64,000 nt of DNA from an uncultured Bradyrhizobium sp. (GCF_936943645.1 NZ_CAKZJO010000038.1:28603-92602), one strand, 5' to 3'. Positions 51,136 through 63,193 are shown, counted from the first letter of the stretch. Notes: generated from the sequence alone by a model not told the origin. Program-made: numbers and translations.

Positions 51136-52095
51136 ATGAGTCAATACGTTCTGCGTCGCCTGCTGATCGCGCTGCCGAGCCTGCTCGGAATCTCGGCCGT
51201 GCTGTTCTTCGTGCTCGCGCTTGCGCCCGGCGATCCGTTCTCGGAGCTGGCGACGAATCCGAACGTTCCGCCCGAAGTGCAGGCCGCACTTCGGGCCAAG
51301 TTCGGCCTCGACGATCCGATCTACCTTCGCTACCTGCACTGGCTCAACGCCATGGTCCACGGCGACTGGGGCTTCTCCTTCGTCAGCCGCATGGACGTCG
51401 ACAAGCTGATCCTGCAGCGTCTGCCGGCCACGCTCTACGTGATCGGCTCGGCGCAGATCCTGGCGCTGCTGATCGCGATTCCGGTCGGCGTCTATGCCGC
51501 GACGAAGCCCTATTCGCTGTTCGACCAGATCGCCAACACGCTCGCCTTCGTCGGCTTCTCGCTGCCGACCTTCTTCACCGGCATCCTGTTCATCCTGATC
51601 TTCTCGGTCACGCTGGACTGGCTGCCGTTCGTCTACACTACCGACATCAAGGCGACCGGCATCCACTGGGTGCTGGAGATGATCCGTCAGGCGATCATGC
51701 CGGTGGCAGTGCTCGGCCTGTTCCAGGCGGCGTCGATGACGCGCTTCGTGCGCTCGGCGATGCTGGACGTGATCCGGCTCGATTACGTCACCACGGCGCG
51801 CGCCAAGGGGCTCGGGCAGGCCAAGGTCATCATCAAGCACGTGATGCGCAACGCCATGATCCCGGTGGTGACGCTGATCGCCTTGCAGATGCCCGCGGTG
51901 TTCGGCGGCGCCATCGTCACCGAGCAGATCTTCCGCATCCCCGGCATCGGCTCGCTGCTGATCTCCTCGATCCTGTCCAACGACACGCCGGTGGTGATGG
52001 CCGTCACCTTCGTCTTCGCGTGCCTCGTCGTGCTGTTCAATCTCATCGCGGACGTTCTTTATGGCTGGCTTGACCCTCGCATCTCCTTCCGCTGA
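51136..52095 (+). CDS. Peptide ABC transporter permease (DppB type)
   Basis: This 319-residue protein has six predicted membrane helices and the DppB/OppB pattern: the N-terminal MSQYVLRRLLIALPSLLGIS, ARAKGLGQAKVIIKHVMRNA (EAA loop contacting the ATPases) and VTEQIFRIPGIGSLL. It forms the membrane channel together with the next gene, which starts 35 bases before its stop. Confidence 0.92.
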   Translation: MSQYVLRRLLIALPSLLGISAVLFFVLALAPGDPFSELATNPNVPPEVQAALRAKFGLDDPIYLRYLHWLNAMVHGDWGFSFVSRMDVDKLILQRLPATLYVIGSAQILALLIAIPVGVYAATKPYSLFDQIANTLAFVGFSLPTFFTGILFILIFSVTLDWLPFVYTTDIKATGIHWVLEMIRQAIMPVAVLGLFQAASMTRFVRSAMLDVIRLDYVTTARAKGLGQAKVIIKHVMRNAMIPVVTLIALQMPAVFGGAIVTEQIFRIPGIGSLLISSILSNDTPVVMAVTFVFACLVVLFNLIADVLYGWLDPRISFR

Positions 52096-52977
52096 GCGGC
52101 GGGCCTACTCGCCCTGGCGCGAGACGTGGCGGCGTTATAGCCGCCACCGGCTCGCCGTGGTCAGCGCCTTCCTGCTCCTCATTCTGATTCTGGCGGTCGT
52201 CGTCGGCCCCTTCGTCTGGCGCATCAAGATCAACGAGATCGACATCGTCGCAGGGCTCCAAGGGCCCTCGCTGGCCCATCCGTTCGGGACCGACGATCTC
52301 GGCCAGGACATCCTGGCGCGCATGATCTATGGCGGCCGCATCTCGCTGGCGGTCGGCCTCGCCGCGATGCTGGTTTCGGTCTTCATCGGCACGCTGATCG
52401 GTGCGCTCGCCGGCATGTCGCGCGGTGCGCTCGGGCACGGCTTGATGTGGCTCACCGACCTGTTCCTGTCGCTGCCGCAGCTGCCGCTGCTGCTGCTGCT
52501 GATCTATCTGTTCCGCGACGGGCTGAAGCAGGTGTTCGGGCCCGAAGGCGGCATCTTCATCCTGATCGTGCTGGTGATCGGCGGCCTGCGCTGGATGCCG
52601 GTGGCGCGGCTGGTGCGCGCGCAGTTCCTGTCGATCCGCGAGAAGGAGTTCGTCGAGGCCGCCCGCGCACTCGGCGCCAGCCCGGTGCGGCAGGTGGTGC
52701 GCCATATCCTGCCCAATGCGCTCGGCCCGGTGATCATCGCCGGCACCATCGACGTCGCCGCCGCGATCATCGCGGAATCGACACTGTCCTTCCTCGGCCT
52801 CGGTTTCCCGCCGGATACGCCGACCTGGGGCCGGCTGCTGTATGATGCCAAGGACTTCCTCGACATCGGCCCGCATTGGGCGCTGTTTCCGGGCGGCGCG
52901 ATCTTCATCGCGGTGGTCGCGATCAACTTCATCGGCGACGGTCTGCGTGACGCGCTCGATGCGCGACGGGTGATCTG

Positions 52978-52978
<1 letters not shown>
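52061..52978 (+). CDS. Peptide ABC transporter permease (DppC type)
   Basis: This 305-residue second permease has a cytoplasmic N-terminal part, WRRYSRHRLAVVSAFLLLIL as first helix, HPFGTDDLGQDILARMIYGG (a DppC hallmark) and the EAA loop EAARALGASPVRQVVRHILPNA. Translation overlaps the first permease by 35 bases, and the stop overlaps the ATPase start by one base. Confidence 0.92.
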
Positions 52979-54938
<1,960 letters not shown>

Positions 54939-54958
54939 CGAAACGCGAAAACGCGGAT

Positions 54959-55579
54959 CTAGCCGAGCGGCACGCCCTGCTCCGACAGGGCCTGCCTGAA
55001 AGCCTCCACGGACGTGTACTGGTGCGCGAACAGCCCCGCCTGTCGCGCGCCGGCGACGTTGGCCGGGAGGTCGTCGACGAACAGGACCGTCTCAGGCGAT
55101 GCGTTGAGCTCCGACAGGCAGAGACGGTAGCAGTTCGGGTCCGGCTTGGCCGTCTTGAACTGGGCCGAGGTGTAGATGCGGGAGCCGAACAGCGGACGCA
55201 GCTCCGGCAATAGCGTGTCGATGTGGTCGGCGACCAGCGTGGTATTGTTGGTCAGCACGGCAATGTCGACGCTCTGTCGCAAGCGGTCGACGATCTCCAG
55301 CATCGCATGATCCGCCTGCATGGAACGGCGCCGGGCTTCCACCCACTGCTCGATCGAGAGGGGATAGCCGATGCGTGTCCCGAAGCCTCGCAGATAATCG
55401 GCAGCCTTGAGCGCGCCGGAATCGCCGAGCAACTCGAACCCGCTATCCCAGATCGCCGCGTGGACGGCTTCGCTGGCGGCTCCCGCAAGCTCCGCCAGAT
55501 AGGCAACGCGCGTCGGCCTGTCGTAGGCACAGAGCACATTGTCCATGTCGAACAGGACGAGCTTGATGGCGTCAGTCAC
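54959..55579 (-). CDS. HAD-family phosphatase
   Basis: This 206-residue hydrolase has motif I LVLFDMDNVLCAYD (Asp nucleophile and Asp+2), a cap of about 60 helical residues, motif II LTNNT, motif III Lys in KTAKPDPNCY and motif IV FVDDLPANVAGA. It is of the YihX/2-haloacid-like subgroup used for sugar phosphates; the substrate is unknown. It is unrelated to the dehalogenase at 11863 beyond the fold. Confidence 0.86.
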   Translation of the reverse strand: MTDAIKLVLFDMDNVLCAYDRPTRVAYLAELAGAASEAVHAAIWDSGFELLGDSGALKAADYLRGFGTRIGYPLSIEQWVEARRRSMQADHAMLEIVDRLRQSVDIAVLTNNTTLVADHIDTLLPELRPLFGSRIYTSAQFKTAKPDPNCYRLCLSELNASPETVLFVDDLPANVAGARQAGLFAHQYTSVEAFRQALSEQGVPLG

Positions 55580-55689
55580 GGCGGCACTCGCGATCAGCCG
55601 GACATCCGGCGCTGATCGCAGTCATATCCCGCGGGAACGCAGGTGACAAATCCGGGGTGACGCCAGCTCGCCGCGATGAACGCGCGGCG

Positions 55690-55911
55690 TCATCCCTCCA
55701 GCGTGAAGCCGACGCGCAGGGTCACCTGGTAATGGCGCACGGCACCGTTCTCGATATGGCCGCGGGTCTGCACCACCTCGAACCATTTCATCTCGCGAAC
55801 GGTCTTGGCGGCGCGGCTGACCGCGTTCTTGATGGCGTCCTCGATCGAGGTCTCGGACGATCCGACGAGGTCCAGGATCTTGTAGACGTGATCGCTCTCG
55901 GTTGCGGGCAT
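55690..55911 (-). CDS. Dodecin (flavin storage protein)
   Basis: This 73-residue protein is the usual dodecin length. The pattern [19 protein letters not shown], then [19 protein letters not shown] with the flavin-stacking Trp, and [14 protein letters not shown], identify it. Dodecamers bind riboflavin, FMN or FAD and buffer free flavin. It is a lone gene, 110 bases before the HAD gene. Confidence 0.92.
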   Translation of the reverse strand: MPATESDHVYKILDLVGSSETSIEDAIKNAVSRAAKTVREMKWFEVVQTRGHIENGAVRHYQVTLRVGFTLEG

Positions 55912-56086
55912 GGGTCTTCCCCTGGTTCAGTTTGCGGCCGACGAAGGCGTTCGGTACAAACGCGCATGCGGCTGCGCATGGCGTTGACTCTGAACGGGCG
56001 TGGGCGCTTCGGGTTCCTTGTCCCGTGATGGCCCGCATGCACCGGCCGAGGTGGAGCCGAGCGCGCCGGCCTGCTAAGCGCTAGTG

Positions 56087-56968
56087 ATGGACTCGGCACG
56101 ACGCGACAGGAAGATCGGCTCTCTCTGCCTCTGCGTGACAGCCTTCGGCTGGGCGTTGAACTGGCCGCTGATGAAGCTGCTGCTCCAGCAATGGCCGCCT
56201 CTGTTCGCGCGTGGGCTGGCGGGCGTTTGCGCCTCGCTCATTCTCGGTACTCTGGTGCTGAGCCGGAAAGAGTCGTTCGCCGTTCCGCGCGAGGCCATCC
56301 CGCGGCTGGTGTTCGCGACCTTCACCAATGTGTTTGCCTGGATGGGGCTCGGCACGGTCGCGATGAAATATGTGACGGTGAGCGAGGGCGCTCTGCTCGC
56401 CTACACCATGCCGATCTGGGCGATGCTGTTTGCCTGGCCGGTGCTGCACACGCGGCCGTCCCCGCGGGATATTTTCGGGCTCGTCCTCGGTGTTGCCGGC
56501 GTCACGCTGCTGCTGAGCGGCAATGGCTTCGCTTTCAGCGCCGACAAGCTGATCGGGATCGCGCTCGCGCTATCTTGCGCCATCCTGTTCGCGCTCGGCA
56601 ACGTGCTCAACCGCAAGCCGCTGCCGCTGCCGCCGCTGGTCGTCGTCGCCTGGCAGGTCGGGCTCGGCTGCGGCGCGATGCTGGTCCTCGGCGTGCTGTT
56701 CGAGCGTCCTGACGTCACCGCGATCACTCCGTTGGGGCTCGGCTGCTTCGTCTACATGACGCTGGTGCCGATGGGCGTCTGCTACGTCACCTGGTTCGAG
56801 ACGCTGCGCCGTCTGCCGCCGACCACGGCCTCGACCGGCATGCTGATCGTGCCGGTGATCGGCGTGGTCTCCGCCGCGATCATTCTCGGCGAGCCGCTGG
56901 GCTATCGCGAATGGACGGCGATGGCGCTCACGCTCGGTGGCGTGACGCTGGCCTTGCAGCGGGGATAG
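56087..56968 (+). CDS. EamA/DMT-family transporter
   Basis: This 293-residue protein has ten membrane helices built as two EamA repeats, with TAFGWALNWPLMKLLLQ at the start, VSEGALLAYTMPIWAM in the first repeat and ASTGMLIVPVIGVVSAAIILGEPLG in the second, quoted in pieces as STGMLIVPV and GEPLGYREW. It probably exports metabolites or amino acids; no substrate can be named. ATG 56087 or GTG 56084 could be the start. Confidence 0.87.
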   Translation: MDSARRDRKIGSLCLCVTAFGWALNWPLMKLLLQQWPPLFARGLAGVCASLILGTLVLSRKESFAVPREAIPRLVFATFTNVFAWMGLGTVAMKYVTVSEGALLAYTMPIWAMLFAWPVLHTRPSPRDIFGLVLGVAGVTLLLSGNGFAFSADKLIGIALALSCAILFALGNVLNRKPLPLPPLVVVAWQVGLGCGAMLVLGVLFERPDVTAITPLGLGCFVYMTLVPMGVCYVTWFETLRRLPPTTASTGMLIVPVIGVVSAAIILGEPLGYREWTAMALTLGGVTLALQRG

Positions 56969-57110
56969 CCTCGCCCGCGCCTCGAGAGGGGGGGGCGAAA
57001 GGCGGGAGAAATGCTTTCCAAATCGCCCGCTGTCATTGGATGCCGCGGTTGCCTGCGCGAAGACGGCTGAGCTAACCTCCGCGGATGTCGTGGCATCGTC
57101 AGGTGCGGTG

Positions 57111-58112
57111 ATGATCGACCTTTGGACGAGGGGCGCTCTGGTTGTGATCGGCCTCGGCGTGCTGGCTGCGCCGTGCCCTGCCCAGGATGAGCTCGATGGC
57201 GCGCCGGCGAGCATGTCGCTGCAGGTCACGACCGATCCTTCCACCATCGCCTGTCGCCGGCTGGATGAGGTCAATCCGGCTTCGCTCGTGTTCCTGCCGC
57301 TGCGCCAGACATTCAGCGAGGATTTCGACGAGCATCCGCTGTCGAGCGGCCGCTGGGTCCCGCATTATGCGGGCGGAGCGGCCTGGCCGGAGGCGCGCTA
57401 TTGGGGCGGCGACGGCTCCGACTTCAAGCGCAAGACCAGTGCCAATGGCGAGCAGCAGATTTATGTCGATCCGCGCTATGCGGGGCGCGCGGCGGCGCCG
57501 CTCGGGCTCGATCCGTTCAGGGTGAAGGACGGCGTGCTGTCGATCGTCGCCAGCCGCACGCCGCCGGAATTGAAGCCGGTGCTGTTCAACAACGAGTACA
57601 TCTCGGGCATCCTGACGACCCAGGGCACGTTCGCCCAGAAGCACGGCTATTTCGAAATTCGCGCCAAGGTGCCGGTCGGCCATGCGGTATGGCCGGCGTT
57701 CTGGATGCTGGCGGACGACGGCGGCTGGCCGCCGGAGGTCGACGTGCTGGAAGGCCGCGGCGAGCGGCCGGGCGATCTCGTGATGACGACGCATTGGCGG
57801 ATTCCCGCGACCCAGAAGATCCAGTCCTGCGGCTTCGATTTCGCGGTCGGCGACGCCTCCAGCGCATTCCACAATTACGGTGTGCTGTGGCAGGAGGACC
57901 GCCTGGTCTATTTCATCGACCGCAGGCCGGTGTCCGACATCAAGGTCCCGATCGGCTTCGACGATCCCATGTACATGATCGTCAACCTCGCGATCGGGTC
58001 GAAGTTCTTTCCTGGCGTCAGTCAGGTCGACGCGGAATCGCCAATGAGCGTCGCATTCGAGATCGACCGCATATCCGTCTATCAGATCGATCTGGAGCAG
58101 GCGCGGAGATAG
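57111..58112 (+). CDS. Glycoside hydrolase family 16, exported beta-glucanase type
   Basis: This 333-residue protein has a signal peptide (MIDLWTRGALVVIGLGVLAA and a few more residues to PAQ) and a GH16 domain: the catalytic E-x-D-x-x-E is EVDVLE near residue 215, with HGYFEIRAKVPVGHAVWPAF before it, quoted as GYFEIRAKVP and WPAFWML. Such enzymes cut beta-1,3 or mixed-linked glucans, or carrageenan-like galactans. A GH1 enzyme follows two bases after its stop, so the pair may degrade a glucan to oligosaccharides and then glucose. Confidence 0.88.
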   Translation: MIDLWTRGALVVIGLGVLAAPCPAQDELDGAPASMSLQVTTDPSTIACRRLDEVNPASLVFLPLRQTFSEDFDEHPLSSGRWVPHYAGGAAWPEARYWGGDGSDFKRKTSANGEQQIYVDPRYAGRAAAPLGLDPFRVKDGVLSIVASRTPPELKPVLFNNEYISGILTTQGTFAQKHGYFEIRAKVPVGHAVWPAFWMLADDGGWPPEVDVLEGRGERPGDLVMTTHWRIPATQKIQSCGFDFAVGDASSAFHNYGVLWQEDRLVYFIDRRPVSDIKVPIGFDDPMYMIVNLAIGSKFFPGVSQVDAESPMSVAFEIDRISVYQIDLEQARR

Positions 58113-58114
58113 CG

Positions 58115-59569
58115 ATGTTGGCCGATGTCTCGCGACGCTGTTTTACAGGGCTCGCCGGCCTCGCCGCGCTGGGCGCAGCCGCAGGGGCCCGGGCCGCAGA
58201 TGACGAACCGGCCTTCGCGCCGGCGCCATTCCCGAAGGATTTCCTGTGGGGCACGGCAACCTCGTCCTACCAGATCGAAGGCGCGGTCGACGAGGATGGC
58301 CGCGGCAAGTCGATCTGGGACGTCTTCAGCCACACGCCCGGCAAGATCGAGGACGGCTCGACCGGCGACCGCGCCAACGAGCACTATCATCGCTACAAGG
58401 AGGACGTCGCGCTGATCAAGGCGCTCGGCGTCAAGGCGTACCGCTTCTCGATCGCCTGGCCGCGGGTGTTTCCGGATGGGGCAGGCCAGCCCAATCCCAC
58501 GGGGCTCGATTTCTACGATCGCCTCGTCGACGAGCTGCTCGCGAGCGGCATCGAGCCCTATGCCACGCTCTACCATTGGGACCTGCCGCAGGCGCTCCAG
58601 GACCGCGTCGGCGGCTGGTCGTCGAGCGACACGTCGAAGGCTTTTGCCGATTACGCCGCCCATGTTGCCGCGCGCCTGACCGATCGCGTCAGGAACGTCT
58701 TCACCGTGAACGAGGTCGGACGCTTCGTGAATTTCGGCTATGGCTGGGGCATCGACGCGCCCGGCCTGAAGTTGCCGGCCGCGCAGCTCAACCAGGCCCG
58801 CCACCATGTCGCGCTGGCGCATGGCCTTGCCGTGCAGGCAATCCGCGCCTCGGGGCGGGCCGGCACCCGCGTCGGTGCCGCCGAGAACATCGCGGCCTGC
58901 GTGCCGGCGATCGCGACGCCGGACAACATCCACGCGGCCGAGATTGCGACCCGCGAGCTCAACGCCGGCTTTCTCGGTGTGGTGCTCGAAGGCAAGTACA
59001 CTGACGGCTTCCTCGCCTACGCCGGCGCGGACGCGCCGAAATTCACGCCTGAGGAATTGAAGATCATCGGCACGCCGAACGATTTCGTCGGCCTCAACAT
59101 CTACGCGCCGCAATATTACGTGACGACCTCCGACCGCGCGCCGGGCTTTCGCGTGCTGCCGTTCCCCACCTCGTTCCCGCACATGAACTCGGAATGGCTG
59201 CGCGTCGGGCCCGAGGTGATCTACTGGGCGCCGCGCCTTGCTGCGAAGACCTGGAACATCGAGAATATCTACATCAGCGAGAACGGCACCTCGTCCGAGG
59301 ACAAGATTTCCGCCGACGGCCAGGTCTACGACCTCGACCGCATCATGTTCCTGCGCAATTACCTGTCCCAGATGCAGCGCGCGACCGCCGAAGGCGTGCC
59401 GATCCGCGGTTATTTCCTCTGGAGCCTGATGGACAATTTCGAGTGGATCTTCGGCTATGGCAAGCGCTTCGGGCTGTATCGCGTCGACTTCGAGACACAG
59501 GCGAGAGTGCCGAAACTGAGCGCCGCGTTCTATCGCGACGTGGTCGCCAGGAACGCGATCGGGGCGTGA
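58115..59569 (+). CDS. Glycoside hydrolase family 1 beta-glucosidase, exported
   Basis: This 484-residue protein has a Tat-like signal (SRRCFTGLAGLAALGAAAGA) and a complete GH1 domain: FLWGTATSSYQIEGA, the acid/base Glu in FTVNEVGRFVNFG (usually T-F-N-E-P, here T-V-N-E-V), and the nucleophile Glu in YISENGTSSED near residue 393, then FLWSLMDNFEW. It cleaves beta-glucosides outside the cytoplasm and probably acts on the products of the GH16 enzyme. Confidence 0.9.
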   Translation: MLADVSRRCFTGLAGLAALGAAAGARAADDEPAFAPAPFPKDFLWGTATSSYQIEGAVDEDGRGKSIWDVFSHTPGKIEDGSTGDRANEHYHRYKEDVALIKALGVKAYRFSIAWPRVFPDGAGQPNPTGLDFYDRLVDELLASGIEPYATLYHWDLPQALQDRVGGWSSSDTSKAFADYAAHVAARLTDRVRNVFTVNEVGRFVNFGYGWGIDAPGLKLPAAQLNQARHHVALAHGLAVQAIRASGRAGTRVGAAENIAACVPAIATPDNIHAAEIATRELNAGFLGVVLEGKYTDGFLAYAGADAPKFTPEELKIIGTPNDFVGLNIYAPQYYVTTSDRAPGFRVLPFPTSFPHMNSEWLRVGPEVIYWAPRLAAKTWNIENIYISENGTSSEDKISADGQVYDLDRIMFLRNYLSQMQRATAEGVPIRGYFLWSLMDNFEWIFGYGKRFGLYRVDFETQARVPKLSAAFYRDVVARNAIGA

Positions 59570-59578
59570 GGCTAACCC

Positions 59579-60136
59579 CTACGGATCCAGCTCCGTATCC
59601 CAGTAGAGATAGTCCAGCCAGCTGTCGTGCAGATAGTTCGGCGGAAACAGGCGGCCGTTGCGGTGGAGCTGGTGCACGGTGGGCGCGAACGCGCTCTGGC
59701 GCGGAAACATCTTGGCCTGCGCCGGCGTCAAATTGCCCTTGCGCAGATTGCACGGCGAGCATGCCGCGACCACGTTCTCCCAGGTGGTCTGGCCGCCTTT
59801 GCTGCGTGGGATGATGTGATCGAAGGTGAGGTCTTCGGGCGAGCCGCAATATTGGCAGGCGAAACGATCGCGCAGGAAGACGTTGAACCGGGTGAAGGCG
59901 GGATGCGTGGTCGGCTTGACGAAGGATTTGAGCGAGACGACGCTCGGCAACTGCATCTGCAGCGTGGGACTGTGGACCGCCTGGTCGTAGTGAGCGACGA
60001 TGTTGACGCGGTCGAGGAACACCGCCTTGATCGCGTCCTGCCACGACCAGAGAGACAGCGGGTAGTAACTCAGCGGCCGGAAGTCCGCATTCAGCACCAA
60101 CACCGGCCAACTGCCTTGCGAGACATGTGCGTTCAA
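59579..60136 (-). CDS. HNH endonuclease-type protein
   Basis: This 185-residue protein has an HNH nuclease fold: zinc-binding CQYCG and CSPCN pairs and the active-site DHIIPRSKGG with NVVAACSPCN. The N-terminal part (VLNADFRPLSYYPLSLWSWQDA, quoted as LSYYPLSLWSW) is the extension found in a widely conserved proteobacterial group. It could act in DNA repair or restriction, but no partner methylase is nearby. It converges on the GH1 gene. Confidence 0.86.
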   Translation of the reverse strand: MNAHVSQGSWPVLVLNADFRPLSYYPLSLWSWQDAIKAVFLDRVNIVAHYDQAVHSPTLQMQLPSVVSLKSFVKPTTHPAFTRFNVFLRDRFACQYCGSPEDLTFDHIIPRSKGGQTTWENVVAACSPCNLRKGNLTPAQAKMFPRQSAFAPTVHQLHRNGRLFPPNYLHDSWLDYLYWDTELDP

Positions 60137-60352
60137 GTAACGCTCCCGGCCTCCAATATACGCTGCGAAGCAGCATGTCCTGACATACTACATGCAGCGT
60201 GACGGGATTGTGAAGCCCGTTGAGCGACTTATTCAGGCGCAAGCAATGCGGCGGCGGGGTGGCAAAAGCGCTCAAAAAGCCGCGATCCCGCTAACGGCAA
60301 AGCCGGTGGCGCGGAACCGCCGGCCCCGTTCGTCGCGCGTGGCCGTGGCAAG

Positions 60353-61330
60353 CTACTCCCGTACCCGCTCCAGCTTCTGCAAGCACCTGCTCGCGCGCAC
60401 GATTGCCGGCATCTCCTCGTCCGGAAAGCTCGTCTTCCAGTCGGTGACGCCGACTTCGCCGACATAGATGTCGCCCTTCGAGTCCAGCGCGATGCCGTGC
60501 GGCGCCAGGAATTTGCCGCTGGCAATGCCGGGCCCGTCCTCGCCGCCGAGCCGCGCGATGCGCTTGCCCTTGGCGTCCACGATCGACAGCCGCGGGCCAA
60601 GGTTAGGCACCTTGCGGTTGACGGCCATGCCGGGGCCGAGCTCGCCGATCACGAAGGTCGGGCTCTTCGCCCCGCCGCAGCAGCACAGCGCGCAAGGGCG
60701 ATGAAGGTTGTTCCATTGCGTCTCGTATTTGCCTTCGCCGTTGAACACCTGGACGCGATGGTTCTCGCGGTCGGCGACATAGACCCAGCCGTCGGCATCG
60801 GTGGCGATATTGTGCACGATGTTGAACTGGCCGGGATCGGTGCCCGGCTCGCCCCAGCTCTTGATCAGCTTGCCGTCGGGGGTGAATTTGTGCACGCGCG
60901 CATTACCGTAGCCGTCGGAGACGTAGATCTCGCCCTTCGGCGACAGGGCGGTGTGGGTGCAGCGGTGGAATGGATCGCCGCTCATGAACGGCGCGGGCTT
61001 CTCGGGGATGCCGATCGTCAGCAGCACCTTGCCGTCGGTGGTGCATTTGCGCACGGTGTGGTCGCCGTCATCGGTGCAATAGAGATTGTCGTCGGCGTCG
61101 ATGTGCAGGCCGTGTGCGCGCGAGAACAGCCCTTCGCCAAAACTGCGGAGGAAATTGCCCTCGCGGTCCAGCACCACCATCGGGTGGGCGCCACGGTTGA
61201 AGACGTAGATGCGGTCCTTGCTGTCGACCGCGACCGAGGCGACGTCGCTGAGCTGCCATCCCTCCGGCAGTTTTGCGAAATTTTCGACGACGCGGTAGCG
61301 GTGCTCGCCGGTGCCGAGGATGGCTGGCAT
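60353..61330 (-). CDS. NHL-repeat beta-propeller (peptidyl-amidating-lyase-like)
   Basis: This 325-residue six-bladed propeller is built from repeats such as SVAVDSKDRIYVFNR, HIDADDNLYCTDD, SPKGEIYVSDGYGNARVHKF and ALDSKGDIYVGEV. Family members resemble peptidylglycine alpha-hydroxyglycine lyase or smORF-like enzymes. A Cys cluster, RPCALCCCGGAK, lies near residue 210, of a sort seen in relatives of this protein. It has no signal peptide. The gene lies downstream of the flavin monooxygenase gene on the same strand. Confidence 0.85.
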   Translation of the reverse strand: MPAILGTGEHRYRVVENFAKLPEGWQLSDVASVAVDSKDRIYVFNRGAHPMVVLDREGNFLRSFGEGLFSRAHGLHIDADDNLYCTDDGDHTVRKCTTDGKVLLTIGIPEKPAPFMSGDPFHRCTHTALSPKGEIYVSDGYGNARVHKFTPDGKLIKSWGEPGTDPGQFNIVHNIATDADGWVYVADRENHRVQVFNGEGKYETQWNNLHRPCALCCCGGAKSPTFVIGELGPGMAVNRKVPNLGPRLSIVDAKGKRIARLGGEDGPGIASGKFLAPHGIALDSKGDIYVGEVGVTDWKTSFPDEEMPAIVRASRCLQKLERVRE

Positions 61331-61417
61331 GGGTGGTCCCTTCCTCTCGCTGTCTCCAGTTGTACTCGTCTGCATCCGCGTCCTCACTGCTTCGCTGCGC
61401 TCGCAATGACGGGGGGC

Positions 61418-63193
61418 TCAAGCAGTGCTCGCCTCACGCCCCAACATCCCTTCCTCGATCGCCTTGATCTGCAGCGCGAGATATTTCGAGTTGATGCGGC
61501 ACTGCGCGAGGCTGCCGGCGATGAACCAGAGGCCGGGCTGCCCAGTGCGCGCATACATGTTGCGCAGCTCGAAACCGTCGCCAAAGCCCCAGATCGGGCC
61601 GACGCGGTCGGCGATGGCGTCGCCGAACAGCTTTCGCACCAGATATTCCTGCGGCTTGTAGCCGGTGGAGAGCACGATGAGATCGGCGGGGATGATCGCA
61701 CCGTCCTTCATCCGCGCGCCCTCGGCGACGAAGCCCTCGATGTCGGAGAACTGCCTGAGCTTGATCTTGCCTTCGACGATCAGGTTGGAGCAGCCGACGT
61801 TGAAATAATAGCCGCCGCCGCGGGTGAGGTATTTGAATTGCCACCCCGTTCCGGCCTCGCCGAAGTCGAGCTTGAAGCCGACGCGCACCAAGCCGTCGAG
61901 CAGATCCTTGTCGAGCTGCTTCGACTGCTCCGTCAGCATCACGTGCGTCTTCTTCGCCAGCGGCGTCGGCATCGAGGCCGCGATTAGGTCGTTGTCCTCG
62001 AGCGTGCCTTCATTGTAGGTGGCATAGGCGAGCTGCGCCGACGGCTCGATGTTGGTGACGAGCGTGGGCGAGCGTTGCACCAGCGTCACCTCGGCGCCGC
62101 TGGAATGAAGATCTTGCGCGATGTCGTGACCGCTGTTGCCGGTGCCGATGACGATGGCGCGCTTGCCGGTCCAGCTCTCGCCGTCCTCGTAACGGCTGGA
62201 ATGCAGCAGCGTGCCCCGGAAATTGTCGAGGGTCGGGATAGCAGGGATGTTGGCAATGCCGCTGACGCCGGTGGCCATGATCACGTGACGCGGCTGCATG
62301 GTCCGCTTGCTGCCGTGGGAGCGGCGCAGCGTGACGGCCCAGTGGCCCTTGGCCTCGTCGTAAGAGCCGCCCTCGAATTCCGTGCCGGTCCAGAAGTTCA
62401 GCTCCATCGCATCGACGTAAGCTTCGAACCAGTTGGCGAGCTTGTCCTTGGGAATGTAGGTCGGCCAGTTCGGCGGAAACGGCATGTAGGGGAGATGATT
62501 GACCTGCACCTGGTTGTGCAGCGTCAAAGCATGATAGCGCTTGCGCCAATTGTCGCCGATACGGCTCTCGCGGTCGACGATCAGCGTGTCGACCTGGAGC
62601 TGCTTCAGCCGCGCTGCGATCGCGAGCCCGGCCTGGCCGCCGCCGACCACCAGCACGGCCGGATCGCGCTTTGCATAGTCGCGCGAGGCGTTGCGCAGAT
62701 CGAGCCAGTTCGGCCCGCGGAAATCGCGCGAATAGGCCTGGCCGCGCGGGCGCGAGGTGCCGAGCTGCTCCTCGAATCCCTTGAGCTCGTCGAGCGCGGT
62801 GAGCAGCGTCCACGCTTTCAGACGCTCGCCGTCGGCGGCATCAGGGACGAGCCGGACGATGCCGCTGCCGCGTCCGATCGCGGTTTCGAAATGGAAGATC
62901 GCCTCGATGCTGGCAGTGCCGGCGCGCGTTACTTGGCGCGGCGGCGCACGGTTGGGCGCGATCTCGAATTTGGTTGGTGCGGCCTTGGGCGCGAGCGCGG
63001 CCAGCGCTGGCGCAATCGCCTCGCGACCAGCGAGCGTCTGCAGGTTCCAGCTCAGCGCCAGCACGTCGCGCCAGAAGCTGTCGGCGAGGAACAGCTGATT
63101 CAGCGCGGCGCGCTCGGGCTTGCCCAGCATGCGCTCGAACGCATCGAGCCAGGCTTGCGCGGCGACGGAAATATCCTTCGTCCTGTCCAGCAT
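61418..63193 (-). CDS. Flavin-containing monooxygenase with N-terminal NTF2-like domain
   Basis: This 591-residue protein has an N-terminal SnoaL/NTF2-like domain (residues 5-135) that can bind a substrate or act as a cap. The monooxygenase follows, with FAD-binding VLVVGGGQAGLAIAARL near 180, the FMO-identifying F-x-G-x-x-x-H-x-x-x-Y as FRGTLLHSSRY, and NADPH-binding AIVIGTGNSGHDIAQDL near 350. It belongs to the class B type (FMO or Baeyer-Villiger-like) and oxidises a ketone, amine or sulfide. No pathway neighbours identify the substrate. Confidence 0.88.
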   Translation of the reverse strand: MLDRTKDISVAAQAWLDAFERMLGKPERAALNQLFLADSFWRDVLALSWNLQTLAGREAIAPALAALAPKAAPTKFEIAPNRAPPRQVTRAGTASIEAIFHFETAIGRGSGIVRLVPDAADGERLKAWTLLTALDELKGFEEQLGTSRPRGQAYSRDFRGPNWLDLRNASRDYAKRDPAVLVVGGGQAGLAIAARLKQLQVDTLIVDRESRIGDNWRKRYHALTLHNQVQVNHLPYMPFPPNWPTYIPKDKLANWFEAYVDAMELNFWTGTEFEGGSYDEAKGHWAVTLRRSHGSKRTMQPRHVIMATGVSGIANIPAIPTLDNFRGTLLHSSRYEDGESWTGKRAIVIGTGNSGHDIAQDLHSSGAEVTLVQRSPTLVTNIEPSAQLAYATYNEGTLEDNDLIAASMPTPLAKKTHVMLTEQSKQLDKDLLDGLVRVGFKLDFGEAGTGWQFKYLTRGGGYYFNVGCSNLIVEGKIKLRQFSDIEGFVAEGARMKDGAIIPADLIVLSTGYKPQEYLVRKLFGDAIADRVGPIWGFGDGFELRNMYARTGQPGLWFIAGSLAQCRINSKYLALQIKAIEEGMLGREASTA

